Assembly (NCBI RefSeq): GCF_004208525.1
Contig: NZ_SGIT01000006.1
Coordinates: forward strand, 62,001-126,000
Origin: Sphingobacterium corticibacterium
GTDB lineage: Bacteria > Bacteroidota > Bacteroidia > Sphingobacteriales > Sphingobacteriaceae
Reading direction: 5' to 3'
Length of the DNA: 64,000 nt
The notes under the pieces were generated by a model. It saw only the letters and a list, made by a program, of their open reading frames with translations. It had not been told where the DNA came from and did no database searches. Below, one piece after another: positions 34,729 to 44,609 of this stretch. Position 1 is the first letter of the stretch. Every line of letters begins with the position of its first letter. The translations under genes and the position numbers were made by a program.

Positions 34729-35196
34729 ATGAGGAGATTTGGACTAGTTATGATTATGATTTTCTGTTTGGGTGGTATCGCTACTGCCCAAACAGAATCT
34801 TTTGCTATTGAAGATATCGATAGCATTATGCAAACCCAAAAGAAACCAATACTTATACTGCTTTCAACAGATTGGTGTAAATACTGTCAGATGCAGAAAG
34901 GTCAATTGGCAAAAAATAAAGACTTCCAGAAACAAGCGGATAATTTCTATTATATAGTATTCAATGCTGAACGTAAACACTCTATTGTATTTAATCAAAA
35001 GACCTTTCAACATAAAGCTACAGGATTATCATCAGGTATTCACGAGCTTGCTATTGCACTGAGCGGATCAGAGAACATAACTTTCCCGACTTGGGTTCTA
35101 CTGGACAGTAGATATCAGGTTCTATTCAGATACAGTGGGGTATTAAAACCTTTAGAGATAAGGGAATTGCTGAAAGCAATTGAAGAGTCCAGATAA
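34729..35196 (+). CDS. secreted thioredoxin-like protein
   Basis: 155 residues with a signal peptide (GLVMIMIFCLGGIATAQ). The thioredoxin fold has the redox pair in LLSTDWCKYCQMQKGQL (CxxC near residues 47-50) and the cis-Pro region ITFPTWVLLD. It is 14 bp after the TonB receptor, in the same operon and presumably under the same metal control. It may maintain the thiols of the receptor's plug CNVC pair in the periplasm, but that is inference. Confidence 0.85.
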   Translation: MRRFGLVMIMIFCLGGIATAQTESFAIEDIDSIMQTQKKPILILLSTDWCKYCQMQKGQLAKNKDFQKQADNFYYIVFNAERKHSIVFNQKTFQHKATGLSSGIHELAIALSGSENITFPTWVLLDSRYQVLFRYSGVLKPLEIRELLKAIEESR

Positions 35197-35242
35197 AGCT
35201 TCTTAAATGCATTGGTCTATTCTTTCACATTTGATAAAAGCT

Positions 35243-36067
35243 ATGGATATAACCTATAACAGAATACTTCACAAACTTGAACATGATATTCAGGATATTG
35301 AAATTGAATCGGATCACTCCATACAACGTATCGAGATCATCATAGAACTTATCATCAACTCTTTGTCTGAAGTAAAAGAGCACGTTTTGAAGAACGGGTT
35401 TAAGAATACTGATGTAGAAATTCATTTTTTCAAACATCAAAAGCCAGCTATTGTAGCAAAGCTTATCTACTACAATGCCATTTACAAAATCGAAACAAAG
35501 AAACCAAATGATACAAAGGCTGTAAAGAAATACCTTAATGAAGAATTGAGAAAGCTAAAAAGGTATTTTGATAATAATCTTGAATTTTATAAATATTACC
35601 GGACTAATAATTCATTTATTGACGAAAAGCTGTTTCTTCGGGGAAAACACGATATTAAACTGACTTTAGATACGGTTTATTTTGAGACCGATCATAGATT
35701 TTCCACCTCTCACGACTATAAGGCAGCAAAGATTATAGCTAATGATCTTATACAAGTTTATATTGAAGACCAACTGAACAATACCAATCAACAGAAATCA
35801 CTTTACCGTTCTTCATTAAACTGGTCAGAGAGCAAAACTGCATTAACCGAATTAATTTATTCACTGCATACACAGGGTGCTTTTGGAAATGCAGATATAA
35901 TAGCTATTGCCAAAACATTTGAAAATACCTTCAATATTAATTTGGGCGATTTCTATCATACATTTATGGAACTTAAATCCCGAAAAATAAATCGCACTAA
36001 ATTCCTTGACAGCTTACGTGACGCTTTGGTCAGAAAGATGGATGAAGATGACGAAAGAATAAACTAA
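35243..36067 (+). CDS. rteC: RteC-family regulator, copy 1
   Basis: The ATG at 35243 (MDITYNRILHKLEHD) is preferred because it aligns with the start of copy 2 at 46762; a longer frame begins at 35207. It encodes 274 residues. The RteC core (FFKHQKPAIVAKLIYYNAIY, then FYKYYRTNNSFIDEKLFLRG and RFSTSHDYKAAKIIANDLIQ) is nearly identical to copy 2. In CTnDOT RteC activates the excision operon. Directly after its stop lies a decayed helicase 3' end, so this copy keeps its original neighbour only as a relic. Confidence 0.85.
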   Translation: MDITYNRILHKLEHDIQDIEIESDHSIQRIEIIIELIINSLSEVKEHVLKNGFKNTDVEIHFFKHQKPAIVAKLIYYNAIYKIETKKPNDTKAVKKYLNEELRKLKRYFDNNLEFYKYYRTNNSFIDEKLFLRGKHDIKLTLDTVYFETDHRFSTSHDYKAAKIIANDLIQVYIEDQLNNTNQQKSLYRSSLNWSESKTALTELIYSLHTQGAFGNADIIAIAKTFENTFNINLGDFYHTFMELKSRKINRTKFLDSLRDALVRKMDEDDERIN

Positions 36068-36123
36068 AATCCTTGCAATATCCCTTGAGGTTTATGAACA
36101 TCTTTTGTTCAAATAATGACTTC
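36065..36123 (-). pseudogene. relic of the ICE helicase/methylase C-terminus
   Basis: Reading the minus strand gives EVII*TKDVHKPQGIL, aligned with ESIVRTKGVHLPRGIL at the end of the intact 1792-residue protein: 10 of 16 positions are identical. An in-frame TGA replaces an Arg and the stop has become CAA. The convergent geometry with rteC copy 1 matches the intact rteC copy 2/helicase junction near 47590. Confidence 0.65.
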
Positions 36124-36520
36124 CAGTCAACAGGAAGGATTTGATTTATCGTAAGATAGATCATCCTATTAAATATCTAAAACCGTATTTGAAACCGCCC
36201 TAATCAAATGCGTTATCAACGTGAACAATAACACTTATAGTGCAAGTTATCACGACCAATAACTATAGTAACTACAAGCTGCACTTCCTAGAGTTTTTTA
36301 TAATACTTTCCCTTTTTTCATTTTGTATTTATAGATTTTGATGACCCTACAAGTGAACCAATAACATCTATCTGGATCATAAATATTTTTTAGGAAGTAA
36401 TCATCATATCAAACGTTGTTTGTATACTTTCTATTTTGAGACCAATAATAGCACGGGGAAAAAAGAAAAAATGAAAGTGTTCTACAAGACTTAATAGCAT
36501 CGACAAAAACTTAACTCCCG

Positions 36521-36556
36521 ATTTCCGCATTTCAGTTGCATATTTCCGCATTTCAG
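36521..36556 (+). promoter_or_regulatory. LytTR-type direct repeat upstream of the RND operon
   Basis: ATTTCCGCATTTCAG occurs twice without mismatch (36521-36535 and 36542-36556) with a 21 bp step, two helical turns. LytTR regulators bind such direct repeats, and a LytTR regulator is the last gene of this operon. Confidence 0.7.
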
Positions 36557-36590
36557 CCAGATTCTCCTAATATATAAATAACACCTGTTC

Positions 36591-36598
36591 TACTTTTG
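36591..36598 (+). promoter_or_regulatory. -7 box of the RND efflux operon
   Basis: TACTTTTG fits TAnnTTTG and lies 32 bp before the adaptor ATG and 34 bp after the direct repeats. No TTG at -33, consistent with activation from the upstream repeats. Confidence 0.6.
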
Positions 36599-36630
36599 CA
36601 TTTCATAAACGTCAAATTAAAGAAAATCCG

Positions 36631-37770
36631 ATGAAGCATTTGATAGCAAAAAAGCAAAATGTTCTGATGCTGTTTTTAACAGCTGCACTTTTTATTCAAG
36701 GGTGTAAGAACGCCACAAACGAAGTTGAAGACCACGCAGAAACAGTACAGGCAGAGGTGTTTACTTTACAGCCTTCCGACGCAGCCCTCGAACAGACATT
36801 TCCGGCTAGTTTGCAGGGAAAGGATAATATCCAGCTCCGCCCACAGATAACCGGTTATATTGACAAGATATTTGTGGATGAAGGGGCTTATGTTAAGGAG
36901 GGGCAGCCTTTATTCCGTATTAACGCAAGCGTATACCGCGAACAAAAAAATACGGCTTTGGCTTCTTTGACCATGGCAAAATCACAGCTGGAGTCTGCAC
37001 AGCTGGAACTGGATAAATACAAGGTTCTAAGTGATAATAAGGTTGTGGCAGACTTTCAATATCAAAAGGCAAAAGCTAATTACGAAAATGCAAAAGCCGC
37101 CGTGACCCAACAGCAGGCACTTGTGGCCTCTGCTGATGTTAATCTTGGGTTTGCGGTTGTAAAAGCACCTGTAAGCGGCTATGTCGGGCGTATTCCCAAT
37201 CGCCTGGGAGCTTTGGTAGGGCCCAATGATACACAGCCCCTGACCACAGTATCGCAGGTAAGCGAAATCTATGCCTATTTCTCTTTGCCCGAAAATGAGA
37301 TTCTGAAAATAAATGCCTCTCGGCCAGGCTCTAATTTGTTGGAGAAACTGAAAAGTTTCCAGGATATCAACTTGTTGCTGGCAGATGGAAGTGCTTATGG
37401 CCATGTCGGTAAAATAGATATGATGGACGGTCAATTCGATCCGAGCACAGGTTCTGTCATGCTCAGAGCATCTTTCCCCAATCCGGAAAGTTTGCTGAGA
37501 ACGGGGAATACCGGCAGAATCGTTTTAAAATCGACAGAGCAGGATGTTTATAAAATACCGGTTCTGGCTACCTATGAAGTACAGGACAAAATTTTTGTAG
37601 GATTAGTGGACAACTCCAACAAAATGCAACGGGTAGCATTAAAAGATTATGTAAAATCAGGGGACTTTTATATCGTAAAATCAGGTTTGAATGCGGGAGA
37701 CCGGATCATTGCGAATGAACTGGCGTCAGTTCCTGAAAATGCGACTATAACGCCAAAAGTTAACCCATAA
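36631..37770 (+). CDS. RND efflux periplasmic adaptor (AcrA/MexA-like)
   Basis: 379 residues. The signal peptide ends in the lipobox IQGCKN, so it is an inner-membrane-anchored lipoprotein. Order: lipoyl half (LRPQITGYIDKIFVDEGAYV), alpha-hairpin (residues ~95-170, with QKNTALASLTMAKSQLESAQ), second lipoyl half (VVKAPVSGYVGRIPNRLGAL), beta-barrel and membrane-proximal domains. It joins the permease to the outer-membrane channel. First gene of a five-gene unit. Confidence 0.93.
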   Translation: MKHLIAKKQNVLMLFLTAALFIQGCKNATNEVEDHAETVQAEVFTLQPSDAALEQTFPASLQGKDNIQLRPQITGYIDKIFVDEGAYVKEGQPLFRINASVYREQKNTALASLTMAKSQLESAQLELDKYKVLSDNKVVADFQYQKAKANYENAKAAVTQQQALVASADVNLGFAVVKAPVSGYVGRIPNRLGALVGPNDTQPLTTVSQVSEIYAYFSLPENEILKINASRPGSNLLEKLKSFQDINLLLADGSAYGHVGKIDMMDGQFDPSTGSVMLRASFPNPESLLRTGNTGRIVLKSTEQDVYKIPVLATYEVQDKIFVGLVDNSNKMQRVALKDYVKSGDFYIVKSGLNAGDRIIANELASVPENATITPKVNP

Positions 37771-37784
37771 AAATTCGTTAAGAG

Positions 37785-40700
37785 ATGTTAAGTAAAATTA
37801 TAAAAAGACCCGTACTGGCTACGGTTATTTCCATCATAGTGGTGCTACTGGGAATTATAGGGTTATTGCGTATCCCGATGACCCAGTTTCCGGAAATCGC
37901 CCCCCCTACGGTTTTTGTATCGGGAACCTATCCCGGTGCCAACGCAGAGAGTGTCATCCGTTCGGTCGTTACTCCATTGGAACAAGCCATCAACGGTGTG
38001 GAAAATATGCAGTATATGACCTCCAGTGCTGCAAATGACGGAAGTTTTTCCATCACCATCATTTTTCAGCAAGGTGTTGACCCCGATCAGGCTGCCGTAA
38101 ATGTTCAGAACCGCGTAGCACAGGTCAATGCGCAATTGCCCCAGGAAGTCATAAGGCTTGGACTGACGACCACCAAACAGCAGACAAGTTATCTGATGAT
38201 GGTAAATATCAACAGTGAAAATCCTGATAAATATGATGAGGGCTTCCTACAAAATTATGCCAATATCAACCTGCTTCCCGAGTTAAAACGTATTCCTGGA
38301 GTTGGGAATGTCAGTTTATTTGGTTCCAAGGAATATTCGGTAAGGGTCTGGATCAATCCGACCAAGCTATCGTCGTATGGTTTAGTGCCCTCTGATGTAG
38401 AAGCTGCCATACAGCAATACAGCTTTGAGGCATCGCCGGGAACACTTGGACAGGAAAGTGATGCTACCCTACAATACACATTGCGTTATAAGGGGAAGTT
38501 GAGTAAGCCTGAAGAATTTGAAAATATCATTCTACGCTCCAAAACGGATGGTGCGGTCTTACGACTTGGAGATGTTGCACGTATCGAGTTCGGACTGTCC
38601 AATTATTCGAGTGACACGTACACCGATGGAAAGCCTTCTATTGTTTTTGCGGTCATTCAGGCCAGTGGTTCCAACGCGAACGATATTGCCGTTAAAGTGA
38701 ATGAATCGCTTGAGCAGTTTCAGAAAAATGCTCCGGATGGTATCAAATACGAAATCATCCAGAATATGAAAGACCGTTTGGATACTTCTGTTTCGCAGAT
38801 GAAAACCACGCTGATCGAAGCATTCCTGCTTGTATTCATTGTGGTGCTGGTTTTCCTTCAGGATTTCCGCTCCACGATCATCCCGGCAATAGCGGTGCCC
38901 GTGTCCATTATCGGAACGTTCTTTTTTATCTATCTGATAGGTTTTTCCGTGAACGTACTGACCTTGTTCGCGCTGGTACTTGCCATAGGTATTGTGGTCG
39001 ATGATGCCATAGTGGTCGTTGAAGCGGTACACGCCAAGATGCAGCAGACGGGCGAATCGGCAAAGACGGCCACGGTTTCCGCCATGAGCGAAATCAGTGG
39101 AGCTATTGTTTCCATTACCCTGGTAATGTCCGCAGTATTTCTTCCGGTAGGTTTTATGGAAGGTCCGGCGGGAATATTCTATAAGCAGTTTTCCTATACC
39201 TTGGCCATTGCGATCCTGATTTCTGCGGTAAACGCACTGACCCTGAGCCCGGCACTGTGTGCTTTATTACTAAAGAACCATCATGGAGGAGAAGAGGCAG
39301 AAAAGAAAAAATTCACGCAACGTTTCTCCGATGCTTTCAACGCGAGCTTTGAGAGATTAACGAATAAGTATATCGGTGCGGTCAAGTTTTTAGGAAAGAA
39401 AAAGCTGATTGCAATCGCAGCTCTATTAGTGATTTCTTTCGGGGCCTTCTTTTTGATGAACAATGCCCAGAAAGGATTTGTACCTGAAGAAGATGACAAT
39501 AACCTCACCTTTGTAGTGAATCTGCAGGCAGGTGCAAACCTGCAGTTTATTGCGGCAGAAATGGAAAAGGCAACCAAGATAGTTTCAGAACTTCCCGAAG
39601 TAAGGAGTATCAGTACGGTTTCTGGGTTTAACCTGTTTACCTCCGGAACGGCTCCAAACTCCGCAATGGGTTTCATCACCCTTAAAAAGCCGAAAGACCG
39701 CGGTGAAATCTCCGATATCAATGAAGTTATGCACAAAATAGAACAGTTGATGCACGGAAAGATCAAAGGCGAGTTTCTGATTTTCCGGAACCCCGCGGTG
39801 GAAGGTTTCGGAACAGCCGGTGGAGTGGAATTTGTGTTGCAGGACAGAGCTTCTGGTAGTATCAATGATTTTGAAAAGGTAAGTCAAAAAGTCATACAGG
39901 CCATTAACGAACGTCCCGAAATAGGTATGGCGTTCACAACTTTCCGAAGTGATTTTCCGCAGTATGAAGTGGAGGTCAACGAAGATAAAGCACACCAATT
40001 GGGATTGACGCCGAAAGAAGTGATGGATGCCCTTCAGCTATATCTAACGGGGTCACAGACAACGGATTTTATCCGCTTTGGAAGATTGTACCGGGTAAAT
40101 GTACGTTCCGAATCAGATTTTAGGAAAAATGAAGCATCGCTGGAAAATATAATGGTGCGCAATAACCTGAATCAAATGGTGCCGATTGCGACATTGGTCA
40201 GCCTCAAAAAAGTTTTCGGTCCGCAGGATATTAGTCGTTACAATTTGTACAACAGTATTCGCGTGAACGTGAATGCGGCAGGGGATGCCAGTACCGGAAA
40301 AGTAATGAATGTGATTGATGAGGTACTGAAAGAAGAATTGCCCAAAGGATACAGTTATGAGTATAGCGGATTGGCTTTACAGGAGCGAAATTCTGGTTCG
40401 CAGATGGTCTTTATTTTCGGTTTGAGCATCCTATTCATTTATTTTCTCCTTGCCGGGCAATATGAAAGCTACTTGTTACCATTGGCGGTAATATTGTCGC
40501 TGCCTACGGGTATCCTTGGCGTATTTATCGCTACAGGATTGGCTGGCGTGGACAACAATATCTACGTGCAGATCTCACTGGTCATGCTGGTTGGCTTATT
40601 GGCCAAAAATGCAATCCTGATCGTGGAGTTTGCCGTACAACAGCGAAAGGCCGGACTGTCGGTTTTTGAGGCAGGTATTGCCGGAGCCAGAATGCGTCTT

Positions 40701-40913
40701 CGTCCTATTTTGATGACTTCGTTCGCTTTCGTTGCAGGGTTGGTACCGCTGATGTTTGCAACGGGTGGAACAGCCATCGGAAATAAATCCATCAGTATCA
40801 GTGCTGCCGGAGGGATGTTGAGCGGAGTTGTTTTAGGGGTGTTGATTATCCCCGTCCTTTACATGATCTTTCAAGGCTTACAGGACAGAATTTCAGGCAA
40901 TAAAAATGCATAG
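37785..40913 (+). CDS. RND multidrug efflux permease (AcrB/HAE1 family)
   Basis: 1042 residues, standard length. It has twelve membrane helices, the first at TVISIIVVLLGIIGLLRIPM. Proton-relay aspartates occur in GIVVDDAIVVVEAVHAKMQ in helix 4. The porter domain carries MTSSAANDGSFSITIIF, and the second half repeats the pattern (LVMLVGLLAKNAILIVEFA). It exports hydrophobic drugs, dyes or bile-type compounds using the proton gradient; the substrate range cannot be read from sequence. It starts 14 bp after the adaptor. Confidence 0.95.
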   Translation: MLSKIIKRPVLATVISIIVVLLGIIGLLRIPMTQFPEIAPPTVFVSGTYPGANAESVIRSVVTPLEQAINGVENMQYMTSSAANDGSFSITIIFQQGVDPDQAAVNVQNRVAQVNAQLPQEVIRLGLTTTKQQTSYLMMVNINSENPDKYDEGFLQNYANINLLPELKRIPGVGNVSLFGSKEYSVRVWINPTKLSSYGLVPSDVEAAIQQYSFEASPGTLGQESDATLQYTLRYKGKLSKPEEFENIILRSKTDGAVLRLGDVARIEFGLSNYSSDTYTDGKPSIVFAVIQASGSNANDIAVKVNESLEQFQKNAPDGIKYEIIQNMKDRLDTSVSQMKTTLIEAFLLVFIVVLVFLQDFRSTIIPAIAVPVSIIGTFFFIYLIGFSVNVLTLFALVLAIGIVVDDAIVVVEAVHAKMQQTGESAKTATVSAMSEISGAIVSITLVMSAVFLPVGFMEGPAGIFYKQFSYTLAIAILISAVNALTLSPALCALLLKNHHGGEEAEKKKFTQRFSDAFNASFERLTNKYIGAVKFLGKKKLIAIAALLVISFGAFFLMNNAQKGFVPEEDDNNLTFVVNLQAGANLQFIAAEMEKATKIVSELPEVRSISTVSGFNLFTSGTAPNSAMGFITLKKPKDRGEISDINEVMHKIEQLMHGKIKGEFLIFRNPAVEGFGTAGGVEFVLQDRASGSINDFEKVSQKVIQAINERPEIGMAFTTFRSDFPQYEVEVNEDKAHQLGLTPKEVMDALQLYLTGSQTTDFIRFGRLYRVNVRSESDFRKNEASLENIMVRNNLNQMVPIATLVSLKKVFGPQDISRYNLYNSIRVNVNAAGDASTGKVMNVIDEVLKEELPKGYSYEYSGLALQERNSGSQMVFIFGLSILFIYFLLAGQYESYLLPLAVILSLPTGILGVFIATGLAGVDNNIYVQISLVMLVGLLAKNAILIVEFAVQQRKAGLSVFEAGIAGARMRLRPILMTSFAFVAGLVPLMFATGGTAIGNKSISISAAGGMLSGVVLGVLIIPVLYMIFQGLQDRISGNKNA

Positions 40914-40916
40914 ACG

Positions 40917-42320
40917 ATGAAAAAATTAATGATAAAAAATAGCATTGCAGGACTTATCCTGGTTTTACTGACCCAGTCCTGTAAGGTAACCAAAGATTAC
41001 CAGCGTCCGGAGCTGAACGTTCCCGCTGCATATGAGGATACGTATGCGGCAAAAGATAGCACTTTAGTGGAAATTCCATCCTATACACAGTTTTTTAGTG
41101 ATCAAAAACTGGTTACCCTGATTGATCAGGTAATGGAAAACAATCCCGACCTGATGATTGCTGCCGAGCATATCTTAGCTACAGAAGCGATACTGAAGAC
41201 AGTGAAGCTCAATTATCTTCCAGAGGTCAATCTGCAGATCAATGCGGGCGTCCAGCGCCTCTCCAAAAACAGTATGATGGGGTCATTCGCGGGTAACCTA
41301 TTGTTTGAAGAATATAACTTTGCACCGGCGGTGTCCTGGGATATTGATTTCTGGGGAAAACTGAAACGGCAGAGAGAGGAAGCACTATCCAACTATTTAA
41401 GCCAGGCAGAGAACCGAAGGGCATTGCGTGTTCAGTTGATCGCACAGACAGCCCAGGCCTATTACAACCTGCTCAGCCTGGACCAGCAGTTACGCATCAC
41501 GCAGCAGGTGGAGAAAAGCATGCAGGAAACATTGGATATCCTGCAGGTACAATTTGGTGTAGGCGAGGTAAGTTCCCTGGCAATCAAACAGTCCGAAGCA
41601 CAACTGGCAGAAACACGGGCGTTGGTTCCAGAAATAAAGGCAAGCATCAAGGCACAGGAAAATGCCTTGCAGATATTGGCAGGAAGCTACCCGGCATCGG
41701 TAGAGCGTTTGGCTGATTTGACCGATGCGGCATTTCTAACCTCATTGCAAGCAGGTATCCCTACAGATCTGTTAAAGAACCGTCCTGATGTCAAGCAACA
41801 GGAATTATTGCTCCGGGCAGCCAGTGCACGCGTAGGGATTGCCAAGACCGAATTTTATCCCGGTCTGAAAATCACGGGACAAGGAGGTCTGAACGCTATC
41901 AAGGCGAGCAATTGGTTTTCTATTCCTGCTTCCTTGTTCGGTAATGCGACTGCAGGACTGACCCAGCCTATCTTCAATAAAAGGGCCATCAGGTCGTCTT
42001 ATGAGCAGGCATTGCACCAGCATGAAGCAGCGGTGCATGAATTCAGGAAATCAGTCCTGAATGCGGTAGAAGAAGTCAGTACATCCATGAGCAATATTGA
42101 ACAGATCAAAGAGCAGATCAAAGAAGTCAATAACAGAAAAAAAGCACTGGATAAAGCCATTGCGGATGCGCAGATACTTTATAAATACGGCGAGGCAAAC
42201 TATCTGGAAGTTCTGACAGTGCAGCAGAATTATTTCCAGACTGAATTGGCGCATACCATGACCGTTCAGAAAGAAATAAATGCTTACATTGCTCTATACA
42301 AATCTTTAGGCGGAAATTAA
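40917..42320 (+). CDS. outer-membrane efflux lipoprotein (OprM/NodT-like TolC family)
   Basis: 467 residues. The lipobox LLTQSCKVT gives an N-terminal lipid anchor, then KDYQRPELNVPAAYEDTY as in OprM-type proteins. Two TolC repeats of long helices follow, including AVSWDIDFWGKLKRQREEAL. It starts 3 bp after the permease stop and completes the tripartite pump. It is complete, unlike the TolC-like fragment at the left window edge, and belongs to a different subfamily. Confidence 0.93.
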   Translation: MKKLMIKNSIAGLILVLLTQSCKVTKDYQRPELNVPAAYEDTYAAKDSTLVEIPSYTQFFSDQKLVTLIDQVMENNPDLMIAAEHILATEAILKTVKLNYLPEVNLQINAGVQRLSKNSMMGSFAGNLLFEEYNFAPAVSWDIDFWGKLKRQREEALSNYLSQAENRRALRVQLIAQTAQAYYNLLSLDQQLRITQQVEKSMQETLDILQVQFGVGEVSSLAIKQSEAQLAETRALVPEIKASIKAQENALQILAGSYPASVERLADLTDAAFLTSLQAGIPTDLLKNRPDVKQQELLLRAASARVGIAKTEFYPGLKITGQGGLNAIKASNWFSIPASLFGNATAGLTQPIFNKRAIRSSYEQALHQHEAAVHEFRKSVLNAVEEVSTSMSNIEQIKEQIKEVNNRKKALDKAIADAQILYKYGEANYLEVLTVQQNYFQTELAHTMTVQKEINAYIALYKSLGGN

Positions 42321-43424
42321 ATGAATAATAAATCAACAGCGCTGTACAATCAACAATGGAAACCATTTTTCCATTGGAGTGCTGTGCTTGTTTCATTGGG
42401 ATTAGCTAACCTCATCCAGTATCTCCTGAATCCCAAGAGCTGTTGGTGGAGTTTCTATACCGAAGCAAAGTGGACCGAGATATCCGGGACTATTGTTGGT
42501 GGAATTGCTATGTATGCCATTTTGTTTTGGATCATTACACTGCTGACCAACTGGGCAAATAAGCGCGTAATTTTCGGAAACAATATATCGGTTCACTTTC
42601 TTGTAACCACTACGGTGGTTATCGGAGCGATGTTCTTTTTGCTTTATCTTGAAAATATTATCTATGTAACTTTCTGGCCCGAATCATCAGAAGTTGATCA
42701 GGAAATAGAGCAGGCGGTAAGACAATATCTTGTGGTAAACATGGTGGTAGCTGCATTCGTGAATAGTTTTTATCACTCCTATTTCTTTTTTGAAAAGTGG
42801 AAAGCCAAAGTTATCGAAAGCAATAAACTTGAGCTTCACGCCCATCAGTTAAAGGAAAGTGCTTTACAGTTTGAACTGGAAATACTGAAACTGCAATTGG
42901 ATCCGCACTTTTTGTTCAACAACTTCAGTATCCTCACCCAGCTGATTGAGACAGACCGGCAGGGGGCACTGGAATTTCTTTCGAACCTTTCCCGGGTATA
43001 CCGTTATATTTTAACAACGGGTAAGAAAGATACGGTTGTTTTACAGGATGAGCTGAAATTTGTAGAGATGTATTTTCATCTGATCAAGATACGTCACGGA
43101 AATACCATTTTTCTGGACATCGACATCAGTGAATCCGATAAACGCAGAGGCATTCCCCCGGTTACTTTACAACTGCTGATAGAGAATGCCATCAAGCATA
43201 ATATTTCTACTTTGAAGAAGCCGTTGTCCATCGTTATTGAAAGTGGCAAAGAAGGATCAATTGTCGTAAAAAACAATCTCCAGCCCATCAACATAGACTA
43301 TAAAAGTACGGGAATGGGACTGACGAACATCAAGGAAAGATACCAGTTGTTATATGGTAGGTTACCGGAAATCAGGACAACGGAAACAAGCTTTGAAGTA
43401 AGGTTACCTTTGTTAAATTTATAA
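42321..43424 (+). CDS. LytS/YehU-type sensor histidine kinase
   Basis: 367 residues. N-terminal four membrane helices (WSAVLVSLGLANLIQYLL, GIAMYAILFWIITLLTNW, VTTTVVIGAMFFLLYLENII, LVVNMVVAAFVNSFYHSYFF). Then the His_kinase motif LKLQLDPHFLFNNFSILTQL with the phosphorylated His, and the ATPase region PPVTLQLLIENAIKHNI and GMGLTNIKERYQLLYG. It starts immediately after the channel gene's stop. It partners the LytTR response regulator downstream to sense the inducing signal of the pump. Confidence 0.92.
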   Translation: MNNKSTALYNQQWKPFFHWSAVLVSLGLANLIQYLLNPKSCWWSFYTEAKWTEISGTIVGGIAMYAILFWIITLLTNWANKRVIFGNNISVHFLVTTTVVIGAMFFLLYLENIIYVTFWPESSEVDQEIEQAVRQYLVVNMVVAAFVNSFYHSYFFFEKWKAKVIESNKLELHAHQLKESALQFELEILKLQLDPHFLFNNFSILTQLIETDRQGALEFLSNLSRVYRYILTTGKKDTVVLQDELKFVEMYFHLIKIRHGNTIFLDIDISESDKRRGIPPVTLQLLIENAIKHNISTLKKPLSIVIESGKEGSIVVKNNLQPINIDYKSTGMGLTNIKERYQLLYGRLPEIRTTETSFEVRLPLLNL

Positions 43425-43426
43425 GT

Positions 43427-44188
43427 ATGATTATGAATTACCTTATCATAGAAGATGAACAGTACAATGCAGAACTGTTAAAAGGATTGGTTGAGAAGTA
43501 TGATCCTGCGATGAACCTGTTGGCGGTCTTGCCAAGCATTCAGGAGAGTGTAGAATGGCTAGGTTCCCATCCTCACCCTGACGTGATATTTATGGATATA
43601 AGGCTCGCAGACGGTCTCTCATTTGAAATTTATAATCAGGTGTCTATTCAATGCCCTGTCATTTTCACTACGGCTTATGACGAATATGCCCTGCAGGCAT
43701 TTAAAGTCTATGGAACAGCTTACCTGTTGAAACCTATTGTACAGGAAGAATTAGAAGAGGCATTGGATAATATCAACGAATTTCGTGTGATGACTTCCCC
43801 GGAAGATGTGCATGGAATTCTGGAGATGTTGAGAACGCAGCAAAAGACCTACAAAACCCGGTTCTTGTTGCATTACCGCGATGATTATAAAGTCATACCT
43901 GTGGAACATATTGATTATGCTTTTCTGGAGCATAAGAACGTTTATTTCAAGCTCGTGGACGGTTTTTCGATAGCAGTACCTTACAGTCTCGAAGAATTGG
44001 AAGAACAACTTGACCCGAAGTTTTTCTTTCGGGTGAACCGTCAATTTATCCTACACATCAACAGTATCGAGAGTATCCATAAATATTTCAATGAAAAAGC
44101 AAAGATAATCTTAAAAAGAGACCCAAACACGGAAGTCATTGTGAGCAGGATTAAAATGCCTCTATTTAAGTTATGGCTGGACAAGTAA
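43427..44188 (+). CDS. LytTR-family response regulator
   Basis: 253 residues; an alternative ATG two codons later (MNYLIIEDEQYN) gives the more typical start. The receiver domain has the acidic pair in IIEDEQY, the phospho-acceptor Asp in PDVIFMDIRLADG and the Lys in AYLLKPIVQEEL. The LytTR DNA-binding domain spans about 145-250 (FLLHYRDDYKVIPVEHIDYAF, then FFRVNRQFILHINSIESI). It should bind the perfect direct repeat at 36521-36556 and activate its own operon. Confidence 0.92.
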   Translation: MIMNYLIIEDEQYNAELLKGLVEKYDPAMNLLAVLPSIQESVEWLGSHPHPDVIFMDIRLADGLSFEIYNQVSIQCPVIFTTAYDEYALQAFKVYGTAYLLKPIVQEELEEALDNINEFRVMTSPEDVHGILEMLRTQQKTYKTRFLLHYRDDYKVIPVEHIDYAFLEHKNVYFKLVDGFSIAVPYSLEELEEQLDPKFFFRVNRQFILHINSIESIHKYFNEKAKIILKRDPNTEVIVSRIKMPLFKLWLDK

Positions 44189-44609
44189 AATAGGTGCTCA
44201 GAACATTGATTTCAATTATATTGAACAATATGTCGTTGATACGTAAAAGGAATATCCTAAAGTATTAACTAAAAATAATGAGGAAAAAAAATAATAACAT
44301 AGACCTTATTTATAGAGGAAGATCAGGTTTGGCTGCGGCCCTTACCGAATAAAACGGATACCATATTCGGTATTTCCAGAACCGAACATACTTATCTTAC
44401 CGCCTTGTCCACATGTTAAATAGATTTGTTCCTAATTTATGGGAATCTAAAAAATCGGTAGCCGAGGTAAAAGATATAATAGCAGATCAGAAAATTGATT
44501 ATTTGATTTACAATGTCGGTGTCCGGGGAGCATCATGCCCTAACTGAAGGCTTTGATTTTTCGAAAACTCGTACTTCAGAAATCATCCTGTTAAACTTAA
44601 AAAAATAAA
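44189..44609. pseudogene. degraded gene remnant, possibly a short-chain dehydrogenase
   Basis: In frame at 44299-44352, IDLIYRGRSGLAAALTE resembles a nucleotide-binding GxxxGLG start and then stops. At 44461-44547 EVKDIIADQKIDYLIYNVGV resembles the D-x-L-x-NNAG segment of SDR enzymes, followed by a stop. The frames between are broken. The assignment is tentative. Confidence 0.35.

Larger units (their letters stand above)
36124..36630. other. non-coding upstream region of the RND operon
   Basis: AT-rich with no supported ORF over the first 390 bp. The last 110 bp hold the direct-repeat activator site and promoter described separately. Confidence 0.5.
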
